Of a stretch of 32,719 nt of DNA, positions 7,815 to 15,643 are shown in pieces. Every line of letters starts with the position of its first letter. Within the stretch, counting starts at the first letter, position 1. The DNA is from DASYXW01 sp035934405 (GTDB lineage Bacteria > Acidobacteriota > Terriglobia > UBA7540). The position numbers were made by a program, and so were the translations under genes. The notes beneath the pieces were generated by a model. It was not told the origin of the DNA. It searched no databases and saw only the letters and a program-made list of their open reading frames with translations. The stretch is taken from positions 1 through 32,719 of the forward strand of contig DASYXW010000037.1 of assembly GCA_035934405.1 (NCBI GenBank), in the 5' to 3' direction.

Positions 7815-8683
7815 GGGAAGGGCTGCTGCAACGCGGCGCGCACGGCGCGATCGCGCTCGAGTTCACGCTTGAGGAGCTCAAAGGCGCCGCGCGGATTGTC
7901 GACGAAGCGGATGAGCTTCAGGTCTTCCGCCGAGATCGTTCCTGCCTCGACCAGCGCGTCGAAGCAGACCGCCTTTTTCCAGAACTCTGAGCCGTACAAC
8001 AAAATCACCGCGTGATGGCCCAGCTTGCGCGTCTCCATGAGGTTCAGAAACTCGAAGAGCTCGTCGAAGGTTCCGAAACCGCCGGGAAATACCACCAGCG
8101 CTCTAGCCGGCTGGGCAAACCACAGCTTGCGCATGAAGAAGTACTTGAACAGGAAGTTCAGGTCCGGAGTCACGTAGGGGTTGGATTTCTGTTCGAAGGG
8201 CAGCTTGATGTTCAACCCGATGGAGAGGCCGCCTGCTTCCGAGGCGCCGCGATTCGCGGCTTCCATGATGCCGGGGCCCCCTCCCGAGCAGACTACCAGG
8301 AAATGCCTGCCGCGGTGCAGCGAGAGCGACCAGCGCGTGATGAGGTGGGCCAGCTGCCTAGCCTCCTCGTAGTAGCGCGACATTTCAAGCGCCGCCCGCG
8401 CCGCCTTCAGCTCGGCCCATTCCACGGTGGGGCCATCTCCGCCGTGAATGCGCTCCTCGGCGCGGACTCTTTCTTCCGCGATCTCGCGCGGCAGCAGGCG
8501 CGCCGAGCCGAAGAACACCACGGTATTTTCCACCCGCGCGCGACGCAAGCGCGTCTGCGGCTCCAGATACTCCGCCAGGATTCGCAGCGGACGCCCCTCC
8601 GAGCTGTCCACAAACCTCTCGCTGCGATAGGCCAGCTCCGGCTGGCGTTCGGGGTGCGCCGGCGTCTTGATTTTCTTGTCCAT
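7811..8683 (-). CDS. LOG-family Rossmann-fold nucleotide-binding protein
   Basis: Member of the lysine-decarboxylase-like LOG family; characterised relatives are cytokinin-riboside 5'-monophosphate or other nucleoside-monophosphate phosphoribohydrolases. The 290-residue protein shows FFGSAR near residue 57, the nucleotide-binding stretch SGGGPGIMEAANRGA at 133-147 and the hallmark PGGFGTFDE at 200-208. The ~50 residues before the Rossmann core and a long helical linker (about 70-120) make it longer than minimal LOG proteins (about 190). The ATG has GGAGA just upstream. It lies downstream of tRNA-Lys on the same strand and its stop codon overlaps that of the convergent Rieske gene. Substrate in this organism is unknown. 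Confidence 0.9.
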   Translation of the reverse strand: MDKKIKTPAHPERQPELAYRSERFVDSSEGRPLRILAEYLEPQTRLRRARVENTVVFFGSARLLPREIAEERVRAEERIHGGDGPTVEWAELKAARAALEMSRYYEEARQLAHLITRWSLSLHRGRHFLVVCSGGGPGIMEAANRGASEAGGLSIGLNIKLPFEQKSNPYVTPDLNFLFKYFFMRKLWFAQPARALVVFPGGFGTFDELFEFLNLMETRKLGHHAVILLYGSEFWKKAVCFDALVEAGTISAEDLKLIRFVDNPRGAFELLKRELERDRAVRAALQQPFP

Positions 8684-8734
8684 GAATTCTCCGCGAACCC
8701 AACTCGCCAGTGATCAAGCTCTGAGGGTTGAAAG

Positions 8735-8806
8735 TGAGCCGGCTGGGACTCGAACCCAGAACCCCTGCCTTAAAAGGGCAGTGCTCCACCATTGAGCTAC
8801 CGGCCC
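8735..8806 (-). tRNA. tRNA-Lys (anticodon UUU)
   Basis: A complete 72-nt cloverleaf reads on the minus strand: acceptor GGGCCGG/CCGGCTC with one G-T pair, D stem GCTC/GAGC with a 7-base loop, anticodon stem CTGCC/GGCAG around loop CTTTTAA (anticodon TTT), 5-base variable loop, and T arm CTGGG-TTCGAGT-CCCAG. The discriminator is A and the 3' CCA is not encoded. All conserved T-loop bases are intact. Confidence 0.97.
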
Positions 8807-8819
8807 GCGACTCTCTATG

Positions 8820-8849
8820 AGGGTAACCCGCCGTGCGCGACGCCGCCAA
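8820..8849 (-). promoter_or_regulatory. weak candidate promoter for tRNA-Lys
   Basis: On the minus strand TTGGCG (8844-8849), an 18-base spacer, then TACCCT (8820-8825) end 13 bases before the tRNA 5' end. Each box deviates from consensus by two bases. The spacing resembles the candidate rpmH promoter in this window. Confidence 0.35.
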
Positions 8850-8859
8850 CTGAAAAGCG

Positions 8860-9321
8860 TCATCCGCGAGCTGGAGCCTCCGGCGCCGGGCCGCGCAGGT
8901 GGACGAAATGGTTCAGCACCCAAAGGGGTCCGACGACGAGGTGGGCGAGGTTCTTGTAGAACGCCGGACGCCGCTTTTCGTAGACACCGTGGCCGATGAA
9001 CTGGAAAATCCAGCCCAGAATGAACAGCGCCAAACCGATTTTCCAGCCGAGCAGTCGCGCTCCCAAGTAGAGCGCCAGCGTAACCACCAACATTAGCGTG
9101 CCGAGCCTGGTATCGAGCGAGATATCCACCGCGGCGCTCGCGAGCAGAACCAGCAGTGACACTTCCACCGGCCAGGTACCTACCTTAAATAGAGGAATGG
9201 CCAGCATCGCCAGCACCCCGACGATAATCAACGGGATTCCCACCATGTGGCTGTATTTATTACCGTCCGTGCGGTGATGCTCTTCGTAGTCGGCCCAGAG
9301 GCGGTCCATCGTTGTCGTCAT
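8860..9321 (-). CDS. Mpo1-like (DUF962) membrane protein
   Basis: A 153-residue integral membrane protein of the DUF962/Mpo1-like family; the yeast member Mpo1 is an iron-dependent dioxygenase acting on 2-hydroxy fatty acids. Family marks seen here are YEEHHRTDGNKYSHMVGIP near residues 11-29 and GHGVYEKRRPAFYKNL near 117-132, both with conserved histidines that could bind metal. Three or four hydrophobic segments fill the region between them. The start MTTTMDRLW at 9321 is chosen because the sequence before it in the longer frame is Arg/Ala-rich junk that overlaps larC; a start four codons later (9309) is possible. It is divergent from larC across a 150-bp gap that holds a TATGAT at 9446-9451 as a possible larC -10. 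Confidence 0.85.
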   Translation of the reverse strand: MTTTMDRLWADYEEHHRTDGNKYSHMVGIPLIIVGVLAMLAIPLFKVGTWPVEVSLLVLLASAAVDISLDTRLGTLMLVVTLALYLGARLLGWKIGLALFILGWIFQFIGHGVYEKRRPAFYKNLAHLVVGPLWVLNHFVHLRGPAPEAPARG

Positions 9322-9471
9322 AAACGGCTCTTTGCGGTGCCCAACATTGCGGGATTGTATCGAGGGGCGGGGGCGAAGTCCAGCGCCGTTACAGCCCCGG
9401 TTACAGGTTAACTGGCCCGGAGCCGGTCGCGCGCTCGAATCATAGTATGATGGCTGATTCGAGGCGCGCAC

Positions 9472-10662
9472 ATGAAAATCGCCTATCTCGACTGCTCCTC
9501 GGGCGTGAGCGGTGACATGTTTCTCGGCGCCTGCCTCGATGCCGGACTCCCCGTTGAACAGCTCCAGGCTGAACTCGCGAAGCTTCGGCTGGGCGCTTAT
9601 GAGTTCCGTACCGCGCGGGTGCTGCGCGGCGGCATCGCGGGGATGCACGTGGAGATTGCCGTGCCCGGCGCACAGCCGGAGCGCCATCTGGAGGACATCG
9701 CGGGTCTGATTCGCGAGAGCGTGCTCGGCGAGCCGGTCAAACGCCGCGCCATCGCGATGTTCACGCGTCTCGCGGAGGTCGAGGGCAAGCTGCACGCCAA
9801 GCCCGCGAATCGGGTGCACTTTCACGAGGTCGGGGCAGTGGATGCTATTTTGGATATCGTCGGCGCCGCGGTAGCAGTGGAGTTGCTCGGGATCAGCGAA
9901 CTCATCTGTTCACCCCTGAATGTGGGTGGTGGACGCGTGGCGGCGGCGCACGGATCGCTGCCGGTTCCGGCGCCCGCCACAGCCGAACTCCTGCGCGGCG
10001 CGCCGGTTTATTCTTCCGGCGTCGAAGCCGAGCTCGTAACGCCGACCGGCGCGGTTATCGTCACGACGCTCGCAAGCGGCTTCGGTCCGGTGCCGCCGAT
10101 GAAATTGGACCGCATCGGTTACGGCGCGGGGGCGCGCGATTTTCCTGGCTGGCCCAATCTGGTGCGCTTGCTGGCTGGTGATGCTGCCTCGAATCCCGAA
10201 CCCCGAATCCCGAATCGCGACGGCGACAAAGTCGCCGTCATTGAGGCCAACGTGGACGACATGAGCCCGCAGGTCTATGGGTACTTCGTCGAGCGGGCAC
10301 TCGAAGCCGGGGCGCTCGACGTCACCTGCAGCCCGGTGCAGATGAAGAAAAACCGCCCCGGGCTTGCGATCAGTCTGATGTGCGCGCCGGAGGGAGCGAT
10401 CGCACTGGCTGAGATGCTGTTTCAGGAGACCACCACCATCGGCGTGCGCGTCCACGAGGCGCGGCGGATGTGTCTCGAGCGCGAAGTGGTGACGGTGGAA
10501 ACCGAGCACGGCCCGGTGCGCGTCAAGGTGGCGCGGCGCGCGGGAAAGGTTGTAAACGTGGCGCCCGAGTACGAGGATTGCCAGCGGTTGGCACGGAAAA
10601 GGTCCGTGCCTCTCAAAGAAGTCATGCTGGCAGCGCAGGTCGCGTATTCCAGAAAAGATTGA
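9472..10662 (+). CDS. larC: LarC, nickel insertion for the nickel-pincer nucleotide cofactor
   Basis: CTP-dependent cyclometallase that inserts nickel into the pincer nucleotide used by lactate racemase (LarA) and LarA homologues. The 396-residue protein begins with the family signature YLDCSSGVSGDMFLGA at residues 4-19, has HFHEVGAVDAILDI near 119-132 and, in the C-terminal (LarC2) part, ANVDDMSPQVYGYF near 260. In Lactobacillus plantarum LarC is made by a programmed frameshift between LarC1 and LarC2; here both parts are in one uninterrupted frame. The linker between them (about residues 240-250) is encoded by a short tandem repeat. No larA, larB or larE is in the window. The ATG has GAGG 8 bases upstream. 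Confidence 0.93.
   Translation: MKIAYLDCSSGVSGDMFLGACLDAGLPVEQLQAELAKLRLGAYEFRTARVLRGGIAGMHVEIAVPGAQPERHLEDIAGLIRESVLGEPVKRRAIAMFTRLAEVEGKLHAKPANRVHFHEVGAVDAILDIVGAAVAVELLGISELICSPLNVGGGRVAAAHGSLPVPAPATAELLRGAPVYSSGVEAELVTPTGAVIVTTLASGFGPVPPMKLDRIGYGAGARDFPGWPNLVRLLAGDAASNPEPRIPNRDGDKVAVIEANVDDMSPQVYGYFVERALEAGALDVTCSPVQMKKNRPGLAISLMCAPEGAIALAEMLFQETTTIGVRVHEARRMCLEREVVTVETEHGPVRVKVARRAGKVVNVAPEYEDCQRLARKRSVPLKEVMLAAQVAYSRKD
10191..10217 (+). repeat. tandem CCCGAAT-type repeat inside larC
   Basis: GAATCCCGAACCCCGAATCC and the following CGAAT are about three and a half copies of a 7-bp unit. They are translated as Asn-Pro-Glu-Pro-Arg-Ile-Pro-Asn between the LarC1 and LarC2 parts. Confidence 0.8.
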
Positions 10663-10743
10663 TTCATTGATTCATTGAGTCAATGAACCGATGATCCGAT
10701 GAATCAATTCTTCTATGGCTCAATCACTCAATGATCCGACCAT
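10659..10743. repeat. ATTCATTG tandem and inverted repeats between larC and metG
   Basis: Starting inside the larC stop, the 8-bp unit ATTCATTG is repeated, then reappears inverted (CAATGAA, TGAATCAA, TCAATGA) up to the metG ATG. The same unit reappears at the lysA-nadK junction 20 kb away. The gap has no other recognisable content and no clear Shine-Dalgarno for metG. Confidence 0.8.
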
Positions 10744-12834
10744 ATGAGCGCTTTCTATCTCACCACGCCGATTTACTATCCCAACGCCCGGCCGCACGTC
10801 GGGTCGGCATACACCACCATCGTGTGTGACGTCATCGCCCGCTACAAACGCATGTGCGGGTACGACGTGGCGTTTCTCACCGGCACCGACGAGCACGGCG
10901 AAAAGCTGCAGCGGGCGGCTGACGCTGCCGGCGTCCCGGTCGAGCGATTTGTGGCCGAAAAGCGCGAACTGTTCACCGCTCTGTGGCGTCGGCTTGGAAT
11001 CAGCGACTACCGATTCGTCCACACCTCGCAGAATCCTGCTCATCGCGAAGCCGTGTGGTGGATGATCCGTCAGGCTCAAAGAGCCGGTTACATTGAAAAG
11101 AAGAAGTATGAGGGCCGCTACTGCATTTTTGACGAACGCTATGTCTCCGACTCGACCGACCCGGTGAACTGCGACATCTGCGGCCGGCCCGCGGAGTTAA
11201 TCAGCGAAGAAAACTACTTCTTCAAGCTCTCCGCGTTCCAGGACCGGCTGCTGAATCTCTACGGCGAGCACCGGGAGTTTGTGCAGCCCGATTTCCGCAT
11301 GAACGAGGTCAAGAGCTTCGTGAAGGGCGGTCTGCGCGACATCTCCATCAGCCGTCGCCGGCTGAAGTGGGGCATCCCCTGGCCCGGCGACGATGAACAG
11401 GTGGTCTACGTCTGGTACGACGCGCTCACCAGCTACCTCACCGGCATCGGCTTCGAGGGCGAAAAGCGAAGCAAGGACTTTGAAAAATACTGGATGGGCG
11501 CGGACGGTCCCACCGAGGTCGTCCACATGATCGGTAAGGACATCCTGCGCTTTCACGCCGTCTATTGGCCCGCCTTTCTGATGGCCGCTAACGACCCATT
11601 GCCGGAGGCGGAGAAGCTGCCCCTGCCGAAAACCATCTTTGCTCACGGGTGGATTTACTATGAGCAGGACAAGATGTCGAAGTCCAAGGGCAACGTGGTG
11701 TATCCCGAGCCCATCGTGGGCGGGCTCGATTTCTTCGGCGCCCCCGGCAACGACGCCCTGCGCTACTACCTGCTGCGCGAGGCGCCGTTCGGTCAGGACA
11801 CGAGCTTCTCGTATGAGGCGCTAATTCAGCGGTACAACTCGGACCTGGCGAATGATGTCGGGAACTTGGCGAATCGGACTCTGACTCTGTTGCAGAGTCG
11901 CTTCGGTGGAAGGATCCCAACGACATCGGGGTCCAACCCCAGCGGGAGCGAAGGAGAACTGCACGAGGCGGAACTACACGCCTTTGCGTCAGGCCTAACG
12001 TTACCTGAAGATTCGGACAGGCGACTCGATCGCTGCGACTTCTCCGGTTTCCTCGAGGTGATTTGGCATCATGTTGCCAATGAGAATCGATACTTCACGG
12101 TCGCGCACCCATGGGCTAACGACGACGCGGAACAGGTCGCAACTGTCCTTCGCCATGCGGCCCAAGCACTGCGCAAAGTTGCGGCATTGACTTATCCTGT
12201 TCTGCCGCTGGCTGCCCCAACACTTTGGCAACAGCTTGGCGAAGGACAGCCCCTTGACGGAGTCAGGCGTGGCGAACCGTTGACGTGGGAGGAGTTCCCT
12301 GATGGGGCCGTAGTCGGCAAACCGGTACCCATCTTCCCTCGTCTCGACAAGGCCAAGACGCTCGCCAAGCTTCACGAACTCGCCGAGGCCGACCGCGAGC
12401 GCAGTCAACCGAAAGGAGCAACCGTCACCGTGTCATCTGAGATGCCGCAGTCCGCAAACCCGAGTTCCCAGCCCCTGACCCCTGCCCCCCGGCCCCTGAT
12501 CCCCGAAAAGATCACCATCAACGACTTCGCCAAAATCGACCTCCGCGTGGGCCAGATCCTTTCTGCCGAATCAATCCCCGGAGCCAAGAAGCTCCTAAAG
12601 GTCATGGTGGATATCGGCACCGAAGTTCGCCAGGTATGCGCGGGCATCGCCGAGTACTATCAGCCGGAGCAGCTCGTCGGCATGAAGGTGGTGCTGGTGG
12701 CGAATCTGGAACCGCGCAAGCTGCGCGGCGTGGAGTCAAACGGCATGATCGTAGCGGCTTCCGTGGGCGACGACGGAAGGCCGGTCCTCGCGACGTTCAA
12801 CGAGGAGGTGCCGAACGGCGCCCGCCTGAAATAA
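10744..12834 (+). CDS. metG: methionyl-tRNA synthetase with C-terminal tRNA-binding domain
   Basis: Class I synthetase that charges tRNA-Met. The 696-residue protein has the catalytic core start FYLTTPIYYPNARPHVGSAY (HIGH-like motif HVGS), TGTDEHGEK near residue 48, one CDIC pair near 144 and not the four-Cys knuckle, and KMSKSKGN near 310. The anticodon-binding helical domain runs from about 370 to 540. A proline-rich linker (about 565-588) leads to an EMAP-II/Trbp-like domain (from DFAKIDLRVGQIL near 594) that dimerises and binds tRNA. The region 385-420 is less conserved than usual. The ATG directly follows a repeat block and lacks a good ribosome-binding site, but MSAFYLTTPIYYPN matches the family start. 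Confidence 0.96.
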   Translation: MSAFYLTTPIYYPNARPHVGSAYTTIVCDVIARYKRMCGYDVAFLTGTDEHGEKLQRAADAAGVPVERFVAEKRELFTALWRRLGISDYRFVHTSQNPAHREAVWWMIRQAQRAGYIEKKKYEGRYCIFDERYVSDSTDPVNCDICGRPAELISEENYFFKLSAFQDRLLNLYGEHREFVQPDFRMNEVKSFVKGGLRDISISRRRLKWGIPWPGDDEQVVYVWYDALTSYLTGIGFEGEKRSKDFEKYWMGADGPTEVVHMIGKDILRFHAVYWPAFLMAANDPLPEAEKLPLPKTIFAHGWIYYEQDKMSKSKGNVVYPEPIVGGLDFFGAPGNDALRYYLLREAPFGQDTSFSYEALIQRYNSDLANDVGNLANRTLTLLQSRFGGRIPTTSGSNPSGSEGELHEAELHAFASGLTLPEDSDRRLDRCDFSGFLEVIWHHVANENRYFTVAHPWANDDAEQVATVLRHAAQALRKVAALTYPVLPLAAPTLWQQLGEGQPLDGVRRGEPLTWEEFPDGAVVGKPVPIFPRLDKAKTLAKLHELAEADRERSQPKGATVTVSSEMPQSANPSSQPLTPAPRPLIPEKITINDFAKIDLRVGQILSAESIPGAKKLLKVMVDIGTEVRQVCAGIAEYYQPEQLVGMKVVLVANLEPRKLRGVESNGMIVAASVGDDGRPVLATFNEEVPNGARLK
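12471..12504 (+). repeat. tandem GCCCCTGA-type repeat inside metG
   Basis: About four degenerate copies of an 8-9-bp unit (GCCCCTGAC CCCTGCCCC CCGGCCCCTGA) encode the Pro-Leu-Thr-Pro-Ala-Pro-Arg-Pro linker between the anticodon-binding domain and the C-terminal tRNA-binding domain of MetG. Confidence 0.7.
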
Positions 12835-12973
12835 TCAACGGATCGGGCGGCAGCTTTCTTTTCGCCTGGTACAGTAGCTTTCGCCAGCGCTGGCGCAGAT
12901 ACTCGTTTCATTTTGTGATAGAGTCAATTCCAGCAATGTGAAGCAGCCCACTGGGCTGGGAAGGAGCCTCGTT

Positions 12974-13381
12974 ATGCATGGTTTGGTCCGGCAACCCTTC
13001 GCCGCCGCCTTGATGATTGGGGCGGGTCTCATTCTCGCGTGCACTCAGCTCCCTGCGCAGGACCACGTTGTCACCTCCGCCGACTTAAATCAGGCGGTTG
13101 CCTCCGCCGCGCAATCCCGCGAGCAACACGTTCAGCAAGTGAAGCGCTTCCTTTCCTCCCACGCGGCTCGTCAAGCCTTGAAGCGGGCCCACATCGATCC
13201 GGTCCAGGTTCAACAGGCCGTGGGCTCGCTCGATGACGAGGAGCTGGCGCGTCTCTCGGCTCGTGCCGAGAAGGCGCAGCGGGATTTTGCCGCCGGCGCT
13301 CTCACCAATGAGCAGTTGACGTACATCATCATTGCTTTGGCGACGGCGGTGATCATCATCGTCATTTTAGCAGCCCGCTGA
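12974..13381 (+). CDS. PA2779-like small membrane protein
   Basis: A 135-residue envelope protein resembling the PA2779 family, which typically lies beside a C39-like peptidase gene (PA2778), as here. It has an N-terminal signal or membrane segment (about residues 5-28, ending CTQLPAQ), a soluble helical middle with a DDEELARLSARAEKAQ segment near 90-105, and a C-terminal hydrophobic anchor (LTYIIIALATAVIIIVILAAR) ending at the C-terminus. The ATG at 12974 is chosen over an upstream GTG (12938) because GGAAGGAG lies 7 bases before it. It is the first gene of a set with the peptidase 16 bp downstream. Function is unknown; it could be the substrate of the peptidase or a partner of it. Confidence 0.75.
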   Translation: MHGLVRQPFAAALMIGAGLILACTQLPAQDHVVTSADLNQAVASAAQSREQHVQQVKRFLSSHAARQALKRAHIDPVQVQQAVGSLDDEELARLSARAEKAQRDFAAGALTNEQLTYIIIALATAVIIIVILAAR

Positions 13382-13397
13382 ATTCGGTGCGCCCTTG

Positions 13398-13934
13398 GTG
13401 GCCTTGGCTTCAAAACTGCTTGCCGCCGCTCTCGTGCTGGGCGCGGCGCGACCTGCCAACTTCTGGGTGGACGTGCCCTTCGTGCCGCAGCCTCGCGAGG
13501 GATGTGGCGCCGCCAGCATCGCTATGGTGATGCAGTACTGGATAGCTCACGGCAGCCGCCTCGATCCTCGCCGCGCCGAGGTCGGCTCCATCCAGCGGCT
13601 GCTTTTCTCCCGCAGCGCTCACGGCATCACCACCGGCAGCATGAAGCGCTACTTCGAGGAGTCCGGCTTCCGGACCTTTGCCTTCAACGGCCGGTGGGGC
13701 GATCTTTATGAGCAACTCACCCGGGGCCGTCCGCTGATCGTCTGTCTGCGCGAATCTCGCGCCGCTCTTCTTCATTACGTGGTGGTGGACGGGCTCGACG
13801 AGCAGAATGGCTTTGTCCTGGTGAACGACCCGGCGCAGCGCAAGCTTCTGAAACTTCGCCAGGCAGACTTCGAGAAGGATTGGCGGGCGTCCGGTTTCTG
13901 GACCCTTCTGGCCGTGCCGCGATCGGCGCCGTGA
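13398..13934 (+). CDS. C39-like cysteine peptidase, exported (PA2778-like)
   Basis: Papain-fold peptidase of the C39-like type, the class that trims leader peptides of bacteriocins and related secreted peptides. The roughly 178-residue protein has a short hydrophobic N-terminus (LLAAALVLGAA), then VPFVPQPREGCGAASIAMV with the oxyanion Gln and catalytic Cys, LLHYVVVDGL with the catalytic His near residue 127, and LVNDPAQRK with the Asp near 142. It would act outside the cytoplasm. PA2778-family proteins usually carry TPRs on the same chain; here the TPRs are in the next gene, which overlaps this one by 4 bp (GTGA). GTG 13398 is the more likely start; TTG 13395 is the alternative. No ABC transporter is fused or adjacent. 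Confidence 0.8.
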   Translation: MALASKLLAAALVLGAARPANFWVDVPFVPQPREGCGAASIAMVMQYWIAHGSRLDPRRAEVGSIQRLLFSRSAHGITTGSMKRYFEESGFRTFAFNGRWGDLYEQLTRGRPLIVCLRESRAALLHYVVVDGLDEQNGFVLVNDPAQRKLLKLRQADFEKDWRASGFWTLLAVPRSAP

Positions 13935-15643
13935 CTCGGATGCTGCCCCGCTCCCCGCTCCTTTTTCTTTTGCTGATTCCGGGGGCGGCGTCGTGCTCCA
14001 GGAGCCCATCTACAGACAACCAACTTGCGGCGCGGATGCAAACACTTTACGCCCGGCGCCTCTGGCAGCAAATTGCGGACCTGCCGGTTGCAGCCGGCGA
14101 GCCACCCGAAGTTGACTACTATCGCGGCATGGCTCTGGCGCGGCTCGAGCGCTGGCAGGAGGCCCGGCAAGCCTTCCTCGACGGCCAGCGAAAGGCGCCG
14201 CGCGACAAGCGCTTCCCCGAAGAACTGGCCGGCGTGGCTTTCAAGCGCGGAAATTTGCCAGCCGCTGCGCGACATCTCCGCCGCGCCTTGCACGTCGACC
14301 CGGAAGACACCTACGCCGCAAATTTTCTGGCCACGGTGTACCTGCTGGAAGGCAATCTCGACGCCGCGTTGAGATGCTGGAACCCGATTGGCAAACCCAG
14401 GATTGAAGATATCCGCATGGACCCGCAGCCGTCGCTCGACCCCATTTTGCTCGACCGCGCCTTTGCGTTCTCCCCGGCGAGCGTCCTGCGGCTGCCCGAT
14501 CTGCTCACTACGGAGGCGCGGCTCGACGGCCTCGGAGTCTTCCCCCAGTATCAAATCAGTCTCGCGCCTGCGCCAGGCCGCGACGGAGCCTTCGACGCCG
14601 TCTTGCAGACTCGTACGCGGCAGGGCTGGGGTGACAGCAAGTGGCAGGGTCTGCTTTCGCTGTTGCGCGGCGCCCCCTATGACACGCTCTACCCGGAATG
14701 GTTCAACATCAAGGGCTCGGCGATCAATTTTGCTTCATTGGTCCGCTGGGACCCGCAGAAGCGCCGCGCAATGGCTTCGCTCTCCGGCCCGTTTTCGTCG
14801 AGCGCCCGTTGGCGCTACCAGCTTCACGTGGATGGCCGGGATGAGAACTGGGATGTGGCCCCGGCCTTTTACGGACCGGGTCCCGCCTTAAACGGCCTGA
14901 AAGTGGATCGCCTCGAGGCAGGTGCGGAGGTTCAATTCCTCGCCAGTGGCCGCTGGAGCTGGGAGACCGGCCTCGATGCCTCCGAGCGTCACTTCGCCCG
15001 CCTGCCAGCGAGCTTCAATTCTTCCGGCGCCGGAGCGCTGTTTGATTCCGGCCTTCTCCTGGGCTATCACTCGCAAATCAACGCCGTGCTCCTGCGCATT
15101 CCGGAACGACGGCTGCGCGTGGAGTCCTCGCTGCGCGGCGAAGTGGGCAGGTTATTTGCCCCGGCCGTCGATCCCTATGCCAGGTTCCAGACTTCTCTCA
15201 CAGCGGACTGGCTGCCTGCGGCACAGGACGACCGCGACGAGCTTAGTTTCAGAGCGCGGGCCGGCGAAACCTTCGGAGATATCCCGTTCGATGAGCTCTT
15301 CATGCTGGGTATCGAGCGCGACAACGATCTCTGGCTGCGCGGCCACGTCGGCACGGCGAACGGACGAAAGGGCAGTGCTCCGCTCGGGCGCAACTTCGTG
15401 CTCACCAACGCCGACTACACCCACGTCGTCTATCAGGATGGCCTGGTGAAACTGAAACTCGGACCTTTTCTTGACTCCGGCCGCATCAACGACCCCTCAG
15501 ATCTGTTTGGGTCGCGCGCCTGGTTGTGGGATCCAGGCATCGAATTGCGGCTTACCGTCCTGGGAGGGACAGAGATCCTCTTCACTTACGGCCGCGACCT
15601 GCGCGGTGGGCGCAATGCTTTCTACGCCACCTCTCCCCAATGA
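13931..15643 (+). CDS. TPR lipoprotein with C-terminal outer-membrane beta-barrel-like domain
   Basis: A 570-residue envelope protein. A hydrophobic N-terminus ends in a probable lipobox with C22 (PGAASC). Residues 40-155 hold two or three TPR helices pairs (for example YRGMALARLERWQEARQAF and DTYAANFLATVYLLEGNLDA). From about 200 to the end the sequence alternates polar and hydrophobic residues with many Tyr/Trp, and the last stretch (LRLTVLGGTEILFTYGRDLR) resembles closing strands of Omp85/D15-type surface-antigen barrels. The GTG start overlaps the peptidase stop by 4 bp, so the two are translationally coupled; a longer open frame from 13880 would overlap more. Its own stop overlaps tatD by 4 bp. 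Role is inferred only: docking, export or display of something processed by the peptidase. Confidence 0.7.
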   Translation: MTRMLPRSPLLFLLLIPGAASCSRSPSTDNQLAARMQTLYARRLWQQIADLPVAAGEPPEVDYYRGMALARLERWQEARQAFLDGQRKAPRDKRFPEELAGVAFKRGNLPAAARHLRRALHVDPEDTYAANFLATVYLLEGNLDAALRCWNPIGKPRIEDIRMDPQPSLDPILLDRAFAFSPASVLRLPDLLTTEARLDGLGVFPQYQISLAPAPGRDGAFDAVLQTRTRQGWGDSKWQGLLSLLRGAPYDTLYPEWFNIKGSAINFASLVRWDPQKRRAMASLSGPFSSSARWRYQLHVDGRDENWDVAPAFYGPGPALNGLKVDRLEAGAEVQFLASGRWSWETGLDASERHFARLPASFNSSGAGALFDSGLLLGYHSQINAVLLRIPERRLRVESSLRGEVGRLFAPAVDPYARFQTSLTADWLPAAQDDRDELSFRARAGETFGDIPFDELFMLGIERDNDLWLRGHVGTANGRKGSAPLGRNFVLTNADYTHVVYQDGLVKLKLGPFLDSGRINDPSDLFGSRAWLWDPGIELRLTVLGGTEILFTYGRDLRGGRNAFYATSPQ

